From Actinosomnolentus pattersoniae (SeqCode) (GTDB lineage: Bacteria; Actinomycetota; UBA4738), in contig JACDCJ010000068.1 in NCBI GenBank assembly GCA_013817655.1, forward strand, positions 1-9,023: 9,023 bases of DNA, in the 5' to 3' direction. The notes beneath the pieces were generated by a model. The model searched no databases, was not told the DNA's origin, and was given only the letters and a program-made list of their open reading frames with translations. Of the stretch, positions 1 through 7,500 are shown one piece after another. Positions within the stretch are counted from its first letter, which is position 1. Each line of letters begins with the position of its first letter. The position numbers were made by a program, and so were the translations under genes.

Positions 1-1
1 C

Positions 2-2341
2 CTTCTAGGAGCGCTCCTGACACTTCTCGCCGCGGGGACGGTGGCCTTCGGCCGCGTCTTCGAGGCGAACGGGACCGCCCTGCGACTCGTGCTGGCCGCA
101 ACCTTGTCCCTCGCACTCGCCGCGGCCCTCGAGCGGCAGCACGTGCTCGTCGCGACGATCGCCAGCGTCGCGGGGCTGGCACTATTGATCGGATGGCTGG
201 TGTACCCCGACACCACCTGGTACGGCCTTCCGACGCTCGAGACTTGGGAGCGCGTCGCCGGGTCCCTCGAGGCCGTGGGGCGGACCGCCGAGGCCCACGT
301 CGCGCCGGCTCCAACGCTGCCTCCGCTGTTTCTCGCGGCGCTCTCGGCCGTGTGGGCCTCGGCCTTCGCCGTCCACGCGCTCGCCGTTCGGGCTCGCAGC
401 CCGTTCCTCGCCCTTCTGCCTCCTTCCGCGCTCCTGGCCTTCGCCGGCATCGTGATGAAGGAGGGCGCCCGCCCGGTGTACGTCCTCCCCTTCCTCGCTG
501 CCGCGCTCGCCGTCCTGTTCTGCGACGCGCTCTATCGCGTCGCGCAATGGGGCCCGCTCACCATCTGGCGCGGAGCGGGGCGTCTCGGCTTCGGATCCGC
601 CGCATGGACGCGCGGCGCCCGACGCGTCGCCCTCGCGTCCATGGTGGCCGCCCTCTTCACCCCGTGGATCCTGCCCGGGTTCACTTCCGGCAGCTTCGTC
701 GGCGTCGGCAGGGGCGGCACCGGCGAATCAGTCACCATCGATCCGATCGTCGACATCCGCCCGAGGCTGCTGGAGCAGCCCGACGTCGAGCTCTTCACCG
801 TCGAGGCGGATCGCGGCTCCTACTGGCGCTTCGTTGCCCTCGATGAGTTCAACGGCGACAGGTGGACCTCGTCGAACCTCGACGCGGAGCGAGGCCTGGA
901 GGTAACCGGTGAGCTTCCCGTATCCGCCGTTCGGCGCGAGCTTGCCGACCGGCTGCTCCGCCAGCAGTTCCAGTTCACCGCCGCGGTGCAGTCCTGGCTT
1001 CCCGCGGCATACTCACCCGTCCGAATGGGAGTCTCGGATGAGGCTGTCCGCCTGGATCCGGATACGGGGAGCCTCGTTCTTCCCGGAGGAACGTTCAGGG
1101 GACTCACGTACTGGGTGACCTCGCTAGAGTTCTCCCCGGAGCCCCGGATCCTCGACACCCTCGGCAGCCTCGCGGTACCCGGCAGCGAACGCTACACCGA
1201 GCTCCCCGGGGGCCTCCCTACCGCCATCCGGGCGCTCGCTCGCGACTGGGTCGCCGGCCAGCCGAACCCGTACCGGCAGGTTCTCGCCATTCAGGACCGG
1301 CTCAAGAGCGAGCCCTTCCGGTACGAAGCCGACGCGCCGGTCGGCAGCGGCTCGGACGACATCCTCAACTTCCTCCTCGAGACGAAGGCCGGGTACTGCG
1401 AGCAGTTCGCCGGCACGATGGCCGTCATGCTTCGCACGCTCGGAATTCCCGCCCGCGTCGCCGTGGGCACGACGCAGGGCACACGCGACGAGGAGTCCGG
1501 CGTCTGGCACGTCACCGGCAAGAACGCCCATGCGTGGGTGGAGGTGCTGTTCCCGCAGTACGGTTGGCTCGCGTTCGAGCCGACACCGGGAAGAGCCAAT
1601 CCTACCGCCGACGTCTACCAGTCACCGACTTTCCAAAGCCCCGACGACGGAAGCTCCGGCAGCGTCTCGGCCGGGAACCAAAGAGGCGAGGTCCTTCGGG
1701 GGAAGCAGCTGCAGCTCGGAGCGAACGAGGTTCGCGAGGCCGGCACTTCGTGCTTCGCGAACCCAAGGCTGTGTCCCGGTGGACCCGGACCCGGCGTGGA
1801 CACGCGGGCCGGCGGCGATGACGCGTCCGGCATCTGGCGGGCGATCGGCGGAGTGGCGGTCGTTCTTGCCATCCTCATCCTCGTCGGAATACCGCTCGGA
1901 AAGCTCGTCCGGCGCCGCTGGATGCTGGGCCGAGCGCGCTTGCCTCGCGAGGTGGTCCTCGCCGCCTACGGCGTGCTCGTCGACGAGGCTCGTGACCTCG
2001 GTCTGGGGAGGCGTCCGGGCGAAACGCTCCGGGAGTACCGGGAGCGTCTCGAGAGATCGGTGGCGTTCTCGAACGGACACCTCTCCGCCCTCACGGCGGT
2101 GGCGGGCCGCGCGGCCTACTCAGACCTCGAGGTCACGAGCGAGGAGGCGGATGATGCGGTGGCGGACGCCAGGCAGATCCGGGATGACATCCGGCGGTCC
2201 AGCGGATGGCTCAGGGTTGCCCTCGGGTGGTTCCGCCTGGATCGCTTCTCGGTCGACCGCGCTACCCGCCCAGCCGAGCTTCCCGGCTCGCGTCGCGAAG
2301 AACCCGTAGGAACTGCTGCCGGTCGTTTCGGAACTCCTTGA
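2..2341 (+). CDS. TgpA-like membrane transglutaminase (5' end cut by window)
   Basis: Multi-pass membrane protein of the DUF3488/TgpA transglutaminase family. The frame is open from base 2 and the first visible residues already form a hydrophobic helix, so the GTG at 41 is unlikely to be the start; probably only a few codons are missing. Numbering from base 2 (779 residues visible): hydrophobic helices at about 1-20, 26-43, 48-67, 108-128, 134-152, 158-178 and 207-226; a long extracytoplasmic part to about 605 holding the transglutaminase core; a further helix at about 611-635; and a cytoplasmic DUF4129-like tail from about 647. The core shows Cys466 (GYCEQFAGTMAVMLR), His510 (NAHAWVEVLFP) and Glu526 (WLAFEPTPG). 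Family members are thiol-dependent enzymes or peptidase-like proteins at the cell surface, usually beside MoxR-type ATPase and DUF58 genes, which would lie off the left edge; the substrate is unknown. The 3' end overlaps the convergent MerR gene by 80 bases and no terminator is visible. Confidence 0.9.
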   Translation, partial: LLGALLTLLAAGTVAFGRVFEANGTALRLVLAATLSLALAAALERQHVLVATIASVAGLALLIGWLVYPDTTWYGLPTLETWERVAGSLEAVGRTAEAHVAPAPTLPPLFLAALSAVWASAFAVHALAVRARSPFLALLPPSALLAFAGIVMKEGARPVYVLPFLAAALAVLFCDALYRVAQWGPLTIWRGAGRLGFGSAAWTRGARRVALASMVAALFTPWILPGFTSGSFVGVGRGGTGESVTIDPIVDIRPRLLEQPDVELFTVEADRGSYWRFVALDEFNGDRWTSSNLDAERGLEVTGELPVSAVRRELADRLLRQQFQFTAAVQSWLPAAYSPVRMGVSDEAVRLDPDTGSLVLPGGTFRGLTYWVTSLEFSPEPRILDTLGSLAVPGSERYTELPGGLPTAIRALARDWVAGQPNPYRQVLAIQDRLKSEPFRYEADAPVGSGSDDILNFLLETKAGYCEQFAGTMAVMLRTLGIPARVAVGTTQGTRDEESGVWHVTGKNAHAWVEVLFPQYGWLAFEPTPGRANPTADVYQSPTFQSPDDGSSGSVSAGNQRGEVLRGKQLQLGANEVREAGTSCFANPRLCPGGPGPGVDTRAGGDDASGIWRAIGGVAVVLAILILVGIPLGKLVRRRWMLGRARLPREVVLAAYGVLVDEARDLGLGRRPGETLREYRERLERSVAFSNGHLSALTAVAGRAAYSDLEVTSEEADDAVADARQIRDDIRRSSGWLRVALGWFRLDRFSVDRATRPAELPGSRREEPVGTAAGRFGTP

Positions 2342-2750
2342 CCTCGGTCGAGACCTGGCGGGTCACCTCGTCGATGGCGACGAAGAACGCCAGCTGACCC
2401 TCGCGGAGGGCGTCCAGCACCTCGCCCTCACGCCTAACCACCCGGAACACGTTCTTCCCATCAGTCACGAGCTTCACCTCGGCCAGATGGCGGTCGAGGC
2501 CCGCTTTCCGGTTCAGGAAGTCCCACGCCCGGCGGACCCGCTGTAGGGACAGGCCGCAGTCGAGAAGGGACTTCACCACCCTGAGGGCAACGAGATCTCG
2601 GAAGGAGTACATCCTCGGGATGCCGGGACGCCCCTCGGTCTGCTGGATCGAGGGCCGCACCAGCCCGACCTGATCCCAATACCGGAGCTGCCGCGGGGTG
2701 CACCCCGTGAACCGCGATGCCTGATGTGCCGTGAAGCCCTCCAACGCCAC
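2262..2750 (-). CDS. MerR-family transcriptional regulator
   Basis: Predicted DNA-binding regulator of 162 residues. The N-terminal MerR helix-turn-helix is clear: residues 5-24 (FTAHQASRFTGCTPRQLRYW) followed by DQVGLVRPS, a wing with GIPRMYSFRDL at about 43-53, and a second helical pair (VVKSLLDCGLSLQRVRRAWDFL) to about 80. The C-terminal half (about 88-135, LVTDGKNVFRVV... LREGQLAFFVAIDEV) resembles a region I recall from other actinobacterial MerR proteins of unknown function. It shows no cysteine cluster typical of metal sensors and no recognisable drug-binding domain. The first possible start is GTG at 2750, just after an in-frame TGA. A TTG at 2744 is better supported by a GAGGAG five bases upstream (2755-2750) and would give 160 residues. 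The gene lies 158 bases beyond the DUF3040 gene, and its 3' end runs into the opposing transglutaminase gene. Target genes cannot be read from the sequence. Confidence 0.88.
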   Translation of the reverse strand: MALEGFTAHQASRFTGCTPRQLRYWDQVGLVRPSIQQTEGRPGIPRMYSFRDLVALRVVKSLLDCGLSLQRVRRAWDFLNRKAGLDRHLAEVKLVTDGKNVFRVVRREGEVLDALREGQLAFFVAIDEVTRQVSTEVKEFRNDRQQFLRVLRDASREARLGG

Positions 2751-2755
2751 TCCTC
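2750..2755 (-). promoter_or_regulatory. Shine-Dalgarno favouring a TTG start for the MerR gene
   Basis: On the minus strand GAGGAG is followed by five bases and then TTG at 2744-2742. The upstream GTG at 2750-2748 overlaps this element, so it has no properly spaced ribosome site of its own. This favours TTG as the true start, two codons inside the annotated ORF. Confidence 0.5.
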
Positions 2756-2821
2756 ACTCGCTTCTGCTCGGTGGGCCGGCAACGGCCGTCGGAGCCGGCG
2801 CCGGAGGGGAAGACACCCTCA

Positions 2822-2850
2822 GTCTTATCCGTCCACCCCATCCGGTGCAA
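2822..2850 (-). promoter_or_regulatory. Weak candidate promoter for the MerR gene
   Basis: On the minus strand TTGCAC (2850-2845), 17 bases, then TAAGAC (2827-2822) lies about 70 bases before the MerR start. Both hexamers are poor matches to the sigma-70 consensus. The -10 overlaps a small inverted repeat, AAGAC-7-GTCTT (2810-2826), which could be an operator or chance. The rest of the 2751-2908 gap holds only GC-rich sequence with no recognisable gene or T-tailed terminator. Confidence 0.22.
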
Positions 2851-2908
2851 GGCGTAGCGCGTGAGCAGGCACAACTTCTTGCGAAGGGGCCGGAAGTCGC
2901 GCGCGGTA

Positions 2909-3274
2909 TCAGTTCGAGCCGCGAGGCGGGCGGAATCGGTCCGCCCACTTCGCTAACGCGGCGGTCACGGAGAACCGTCCACGCTCCTGGATGGAGCTCA
3001 ACTGATCGCGTCCCACCTTCTTCAGGTAGTGATAGACGAGCAAGCTCGAGGCGAGCATCACGAGGAAACCGGCCACCGCGATCCAGAGACTCACCTGAAA
3101 GAAGAGGAGGAGGGCGAAGCCCAGGACGAACGCGACGATCCCCCACCGGATCCTGGGGATGGCATGTCCCGAGACCGAGGCCTTGGCCACCGTGTCGACG
3201 AGCCGCGGGTCCTCTTCGGCCAGTCGCCGCTCGATCTCCTCGAGGATGCGTTGCTCGTGCTCCGAAAGCGGCAT
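2909..3274 (-). CDS. DUF3040 family membrane protein
   Basis: Small membrane protein of 121 residues from the ATG at 3274. The opening MPLSEHEQRILEEIERRLAE, followed by EDPRL, is the hallmark of the actinobacterial DUF3040 family. Two hydrophobic helices follow (about 42-61 and 63-83) and the C-terminal tail is basic (KKVGRDQLSSIQERGRF... FRPPRGSN), so both ends probably face the cytoplasm. The frame continues upstream to a TTG at 3310, but that codon lies inside a likely -10 box (TATAAT), so the transcript should begin after it. The ATG at 3274 has an AGGAGAGG element about ten bases before it and begins exactly at the conserved family motif. The function of DUF3040 is unknown; family members are often near mraZ and the division cluster, or beside dinB as here. 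It follows dinB by 83 bases but probably has its own promoter. Confidence 0.88.
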   Translation of the reverse strand: MPLSEHEQRILEEIERRLAEEDPRLVDTVAKASVSGHAIPRIRWGIVAFVLGFALLLFFQVSLWIAVAGFLVMLASSLLVYHYLKKVGRDQLSSIQERGRFSVTAALAKWADRFRPPRGSN

Positions 3275-3309
3275 CGGCGGCGGACCTCTCCTTCGACCGG
3301 CCTGAGCCA

Positions 3310-3315
3310 ATTATA
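3310..3315 (-). promoter_or_regulatory. Candidate -10 box for the DUF3040 gene
   Basis: The minus strand reads TATAAT, a perfect -10 hexamer and striking in such GC-rich DNA, placed in the 83-base gap after dinB. Transcription would begin near 3303, giving a leader of about 29 bases before the ATG at 3274. No good -35 is seen at 16-18 bases upstream, so an activator or an alternative sigma factor may be needed. Confidence 0.5.
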
Positions 3316-3357
3316 GGAACGGTGATCCGATTCCACTATTCCCCGCGACCGATCCGC

Positions 3358-4593
3358 TCAGGCGCCTCCATTGCCTTTCGGGTGGCGGGTCCTCGAGCCG
3401 GGCGGATCCGGCGGAGCGCCGCCGCCGCGACGCGGACGGAGGAGCGCCGCGGGTACGGCCGCGCCCGAGCCGAACCGCCGGACTGCGCGGTCCACGGCTC
3501 GCTCGGCGTCTCCCCACCGTCCCGCGCGGACGAGCCCGACCTGTTCGGCACCGGCCGGGACGAGGTTCGATGCCGCTACCCCGATCAGACGGAAGCGACG
3601 CCTCGTCTGGGGAAGCCTTCTCAGCAGGTCACCGGCCACGGCGTAGACCTCCGAGGCGACGTCCGTTGGACGGGCCAGGGTCTTGGAACGAGTGATCGTG
3701 GCAAAGCTTGGAAGTCGGAGCTTCAGCGTCACCGTCCTAGCGCGATAGCCGTCTGAGCGAAGTCGCGACGCCACGCGATACGAGAGGGCCAGCACCTCGC
3801 GAAGGATCTCATCGGACTCATCGAGGTCCCGGAGATAGGTCTCCTCCGCGCTGACGGACTTCGGGGCCTCGAACGGCACGACGGAACGGTCGTCCCGCCC
3901 CCATGCGAGGCCGAGCAGCGACGCGGCCGGACCCGCCCCCAGCAGCCGGTCCAGGATCACCGAAGGGGTCTCCGCGAGCTCCGCGACGGTCCGGATCCCG
4001 AGGCGCCCCAGGGTGCCGGCGGTCTTGTCGCCCACGCCCCACAGCGCCGAGACCGGCAGCGGGTGGAGGAACGCCAGCACTTCGCCGGCACGAACGAAGA
4101 GCATGCCGTCCGGCTTCGCCCGGGTCGAGGCCAGCTTCGCGATGAGCTTCGTTGGTCCTACCCCGACGGAGGCGGTCAGCTCGAGCTCGGAGCGGATTGT
4201 GGTCCGGATCCGCTCCCCGATCCCCGCGGGAGCCCCGAACAACATCGTCGCGCCCCGCACGTCGAGAAACGCTTCGTCTAGGGAGAGCGGCTCGATCCGT
4301 GGCGTGAAAGACAGCAGGATCTCGCGGAAGCGGTTGGAGTAGGCCCGGTAGTCCTCGAAGCTCGGAGGCAGGAACACGGCAGCGGGGCACACGCGCCGGG
4401 CCCTGAGGCTCGGCATGGCCGAATGGAGCCCCGCCGCGCGTGCCTCGTACGACGCGGACATGATGACGCCCCGGGGGCCCGGGTTTCCCACGACGACCGG
4501 CTTGCCGGCGAGGGAGGGGTCCTTCAGGACCTCGACCGAAGCGTAGAAGGAATCGAGGTCGACGTGCAGGATCGGCTCGCTCGGCGTCACCAT
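3358..4593 (-). CDS. dinB: Y-family DNA polymerase IV (translesion synthesis)
   Basis: Low-fidelity polymerase that copies past damaged bases; 411 residues. Catalytic acids are present: Asp12 in HVDLDSFYASVE and Asp106-Glu107 in PLSLDEAF. Tyr17 is the expected steric gate against ribonucleotides. Palm and fingers span about 5-170, with the SVGVGPTKLIAKLAS signature at 142-156. A thumb helix-hairpin-helix follows (LWGVGDKTAGTLGRLGI, 184-200), then the little finger at about 243-355. The usual C-terminal clamp motif (QLxLF type) is reduced to QVGLV (351-355), and the end is a Pro/Gly/Arg-rich tail. Intact catalytic residues argue against ImuB, the inactive Y-family partner of DnaE2. The ATG at 4593 lies inside the end of dnaE2 (overlap 4587-4593), with GGAGG nine bases upstream, so translation is probably coupled. 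I infer it is the last gene of the LexA-controlled operon. Confidence 0.95.
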   Translation of the reverse strand: MVTPSEPILHVDLDSFYASVEVLKDPSLAGKPVVVGNPGPRGVIMSASYEARAAGLHSAMPSLRARRVCPAAVFLPPSFEDYRAYSNRFREILLSFTPRIEPLSLDEAFLDVRGATMLFGAPAGIGERIRTTIRSELELTASVGVGPTKLIAKLASTRAKPDGMLFVRAGEVLAFLHPLPVSALWGVGDKTAGTLGRLGIRTVAELAETPSVILDRLLGAGPAASLLGLAWGRDDRSVVPFEAPKSVSAEETYLRDLDESDEILREVLALSYRVASRLRSDGYRARTVTLKLRLPSFATITRSKTLARPTDVASEVYAVAGDLLRRLPQTRRRFRLIGVAASNLVPAGAEQVGLVRAGRWGDAERAVDRAVRRFGSGAAVPAALLRPRRGGGAPPDPPGSRTRHPKGNGGA

Positions 4594-7500
4594 CCGGCGG
4601 AGCCTCCGCTGGCGTGCCAGAGCTTTCGAGTCGGGACGCCCGAGGGTCCGGCCGAGCCGGTGAGCGCTTCCGTGAGCCGCCCCTCATGGCGGGCGCGGGA
4701 GAGCGCAGCGAGATCCCAGACCTGCTCGGCGATGATGCTCGTCCCCTTGACGCCCGTTCTCCGAAGCCGCCCCCAGACCACGAGTACGAAACCATGAAAC
4801 ACCGTCCGTGCGCACCAGGGCTGAACCCGTTCGAAGACGGTTACGTCGGCCAGGCCCGTCCCGTCGTCGAGGGTGAGGAAGATGATTCGCTGGCCACTCC
4901 GGACGGCCGGCGTCTGGGAGGCCACCTTCACGCCGGCAACCATGATCCACTGGTCGCCGGCGAGGTCTCCGAGCCGCGCGGCGGGCACGACGCCGAGGTC
5001 GCACAGGACCGGCCGGTAGAACGTCATGAGGTGCCGGGAGGCGTCCAGGCCAACGACCTCGAGCTCCGCCCGGACCCGTTCAGCGCTCGAGTACTCGCGA
5101 AGGACGGCGGGCGGTGGGGCCTGGTTCAGCGGAAGGGTCGCCTGATCGCCTTCCCGAACCACGTCATCGATCATCGCGAGATAGAGCCGGTCGCGGCGCG
5201 ATCCGCCGGCAAGCGCGTCGAACGCACCCGCGTGCGCGAGCGCCTCCGCCACCGGCCGAGACAGTGCCGTCCGCCGAAGGACGTCGCCCACGTCGGCGAA
5301 CGGCCGCTCTGCTCGCGCCGCAAGGATCGAGCGAAGCTCCGCCTCGGAGATCCCGTGCACGTCCTTCAGCGCCAACCGAATCCCGTACCGTCTTGGGGGG
5401 CGCGCTGAGGTCGGGTCACGGCCCGGGCTGCTCGGATCGCCCTTCGGGCGACCTCGACGACGCCCGGACCGGACCGCTCCCCGCGCGCCCTCGGCGACGG
5501 CAGCGTGACCCTCCGTGACGATCTCGACGATGTAATCCCCCTCGCTGCGGTTGATGTCCAGGGGAAGGATCGCGATCCCGCCGCGACGCGCGTCGTCGAG
5601 GATGAGGCGCCTTGGATACATGCCCGGCTCGTGCGTGAGGACGCCGGCCAGGAACTGAGCGCGGTAATGGGCTTTCAGCCACGCGGACTGGTACGTCGGG
5701 ACGGCGAAGGCGGCAGCGTGCGCCTTGCAGAAACCAAAGGATGCGAACTGGACCACATTGCTCCAGATGAGCTCGGCGGTCGAGGCATTCACGCCTCGCG
5801 CGACGGCCCGGCGAACGAATTCCGGATGAATCGCCGCGACCTCCTCGTCGTCGGAAAGCCGGCGGCGGATGCGATCGGCTTCGGCGAGGTCGTAGCCGCC
5901 GATCGCCGAGAGGACCTGCATTACCTGCTCGTGGTAGACGACGACGCCGTGGCTCTGCTGTAGCGACGGCTTCAGCCAAGGGTGGATGTAGGCGGTCGGC
6001 TCGTGACCGTGCCGGCGATCGAGGAACGGCGTGATCATGTCCGACTTCACCGGCCCCGGACGGAACAGCGAGATGTCGATGATGAGATCGGACCATTCGG
6101 TTGGCTGGAACTTCTGGAGCAGCTCCCGCTGCCCGGGGCTTTCGATCTGGAAGCACCCCAGGGTGTCGGAGCTTCGAATCAGCTCGAAGGTCGCGGGGTC
6201 GTCGGGGGGAATCTCATCCAGATCGACCTTCTCTCCCTCTGTCCGAGCGATCTCCTCGACGGTGTGGCGCATGGAGGAGAGCATCCGGACTCCCAGCACG
6301 TCGAGCTTCAACAGGCCGATCGCCTCGACGTCGTCCTTGTCGGCCTGCACCATCCGATACCCCTGGAACGACCGCTCGAACGGCACACGGTCGGGGAGGT
6401 CGGAGCCCGAGAGCACGATGCCGGACGGATGCAGCGCGAGGTGGCGAGGGAACCCGTTCAGACGTTCCACGACGCGGAACAGCGTCTCGAGCTGACCCGC
6501 GTCCAGGTTCGAGTCCGAGAGCTCGGGAAGAGTCGTCATGGCCTCCCGGACGTGGTGGGCGCCGATGTGCGGGAAGGCCTTCGCGACCAGGTCGACTTCA
6601 CCCTCGGGAAGCCCGAGCGCCTTGCCCACCTCCCGGATCGCGCCTCGGGCCCGATAGGTGTCGACCATGGTGACGCAGGCGCACCGATCCTCCCCGTATC
6701 GGCTGAGGACCGCGTCGTACACATCCTCCCGCCGGGCCGCTTCCACGTCGATGTCGATGTCGGGCAGCTCGTCCCGAAGGGGATTGAGGAAGCGCTCGAA
6801 GATCAGGCCGTGGCGCACGGGGTCAACGTCGGAGATGCCGGTGAGGTGACAGACGAGCGATCCCGCCGCCGAGCCCCGGCAGGCGCAGCGGACCCCCATG
6901 GCACGGATGTCGCCCACGATGTCGGCCACCGTCAGGAAATAGGCCGCGTAGCCCATGACCTGGATCTGGGACAGCTCGGAATCCAGCCGGTCCCGGACCT
7001 CGCGCGTGGGCCGCATTCCCCGCTCCTCGAGCCCGCGCCAGCATCGCTCGGCCAGCACCGAGCCGGCGCTCCGTCCGGGAGGAGTAGGAAAATCGGGAAA
7101 GTGGACGGTCCCGATCCCGAGGTCGAACTCGCATCTCTCGGCAATATCCAGCGTCCGGTCGCAGAACTCAGGTCGTTCCTCGAACAGCGCCCGCATGTCC
7201 GGAGCGGCCTTCAGGTACCCCTCGGCGTTCCGGCGTGACACGTGATGCGAGGCGAGAGGGACGACCTCGCGCATGCACTCGAGGACGTCGGCAAGGAACG
7301 CGTCCCCGGGCACGAGGTACCGGACGCCGTTAGTCGCCACCCCCGGCACCGCGGTTTCGTCAAGTAAGTTGACCATTTGGCGCGTCGCTTCCGCATCGCC
7401 CGGCTCGAGGCGGTTTCGCACCTCGAGAAACAGGTCGCCCCTGCCGGGCTCCGAAGCGAACGCCTCGCGGAAGGGCTGGAGCGCTGCTGCGGCGGCCCCA

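Noticed and set aside
41..43. GTG at 41 as start of the transglutaminase
   Set aside because: The frame is open back to base 2 and already encodes a membrane helix, so translation begins outside the window.
3308..3310. TTG as start of the DUF3040 gene
   Set aside because: It lies within the TATAAT -10 box, and the conserved family N-terminus begins at the ATG at 3274.
2731..3756. Plus-strand ORF of 341 codons across the MerR start, the DUF3040 gene and the dinB end
   Set aside because: Its translation is Arg/Pro/Ser-rich low-complexity sequence, and it runs over three better-supported minus-strand features including a promoter.
3358..4593. Calling the Y-family gene imuB
   Set aside because: ImuB lacks the catalytic acids; here Asp12, Asp106 and Glu107 are all present.
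3818..4795. Minus-strand ORF of 325 codons overlapping dinB and the end of dnaE2
   Set aside because: It is an out-of-frame shadow of both genes, full of Arg, Gly and Pro with no domain.
5982..7238. Long plus-strand ORF (418 codons) opposite dnaE2
   Set aside because: It is antisense to well-conserved DnaE2 polymerase motifs, has no recognisable domain, and is typical of stop-poor antisense frames in GC-rich DNA.
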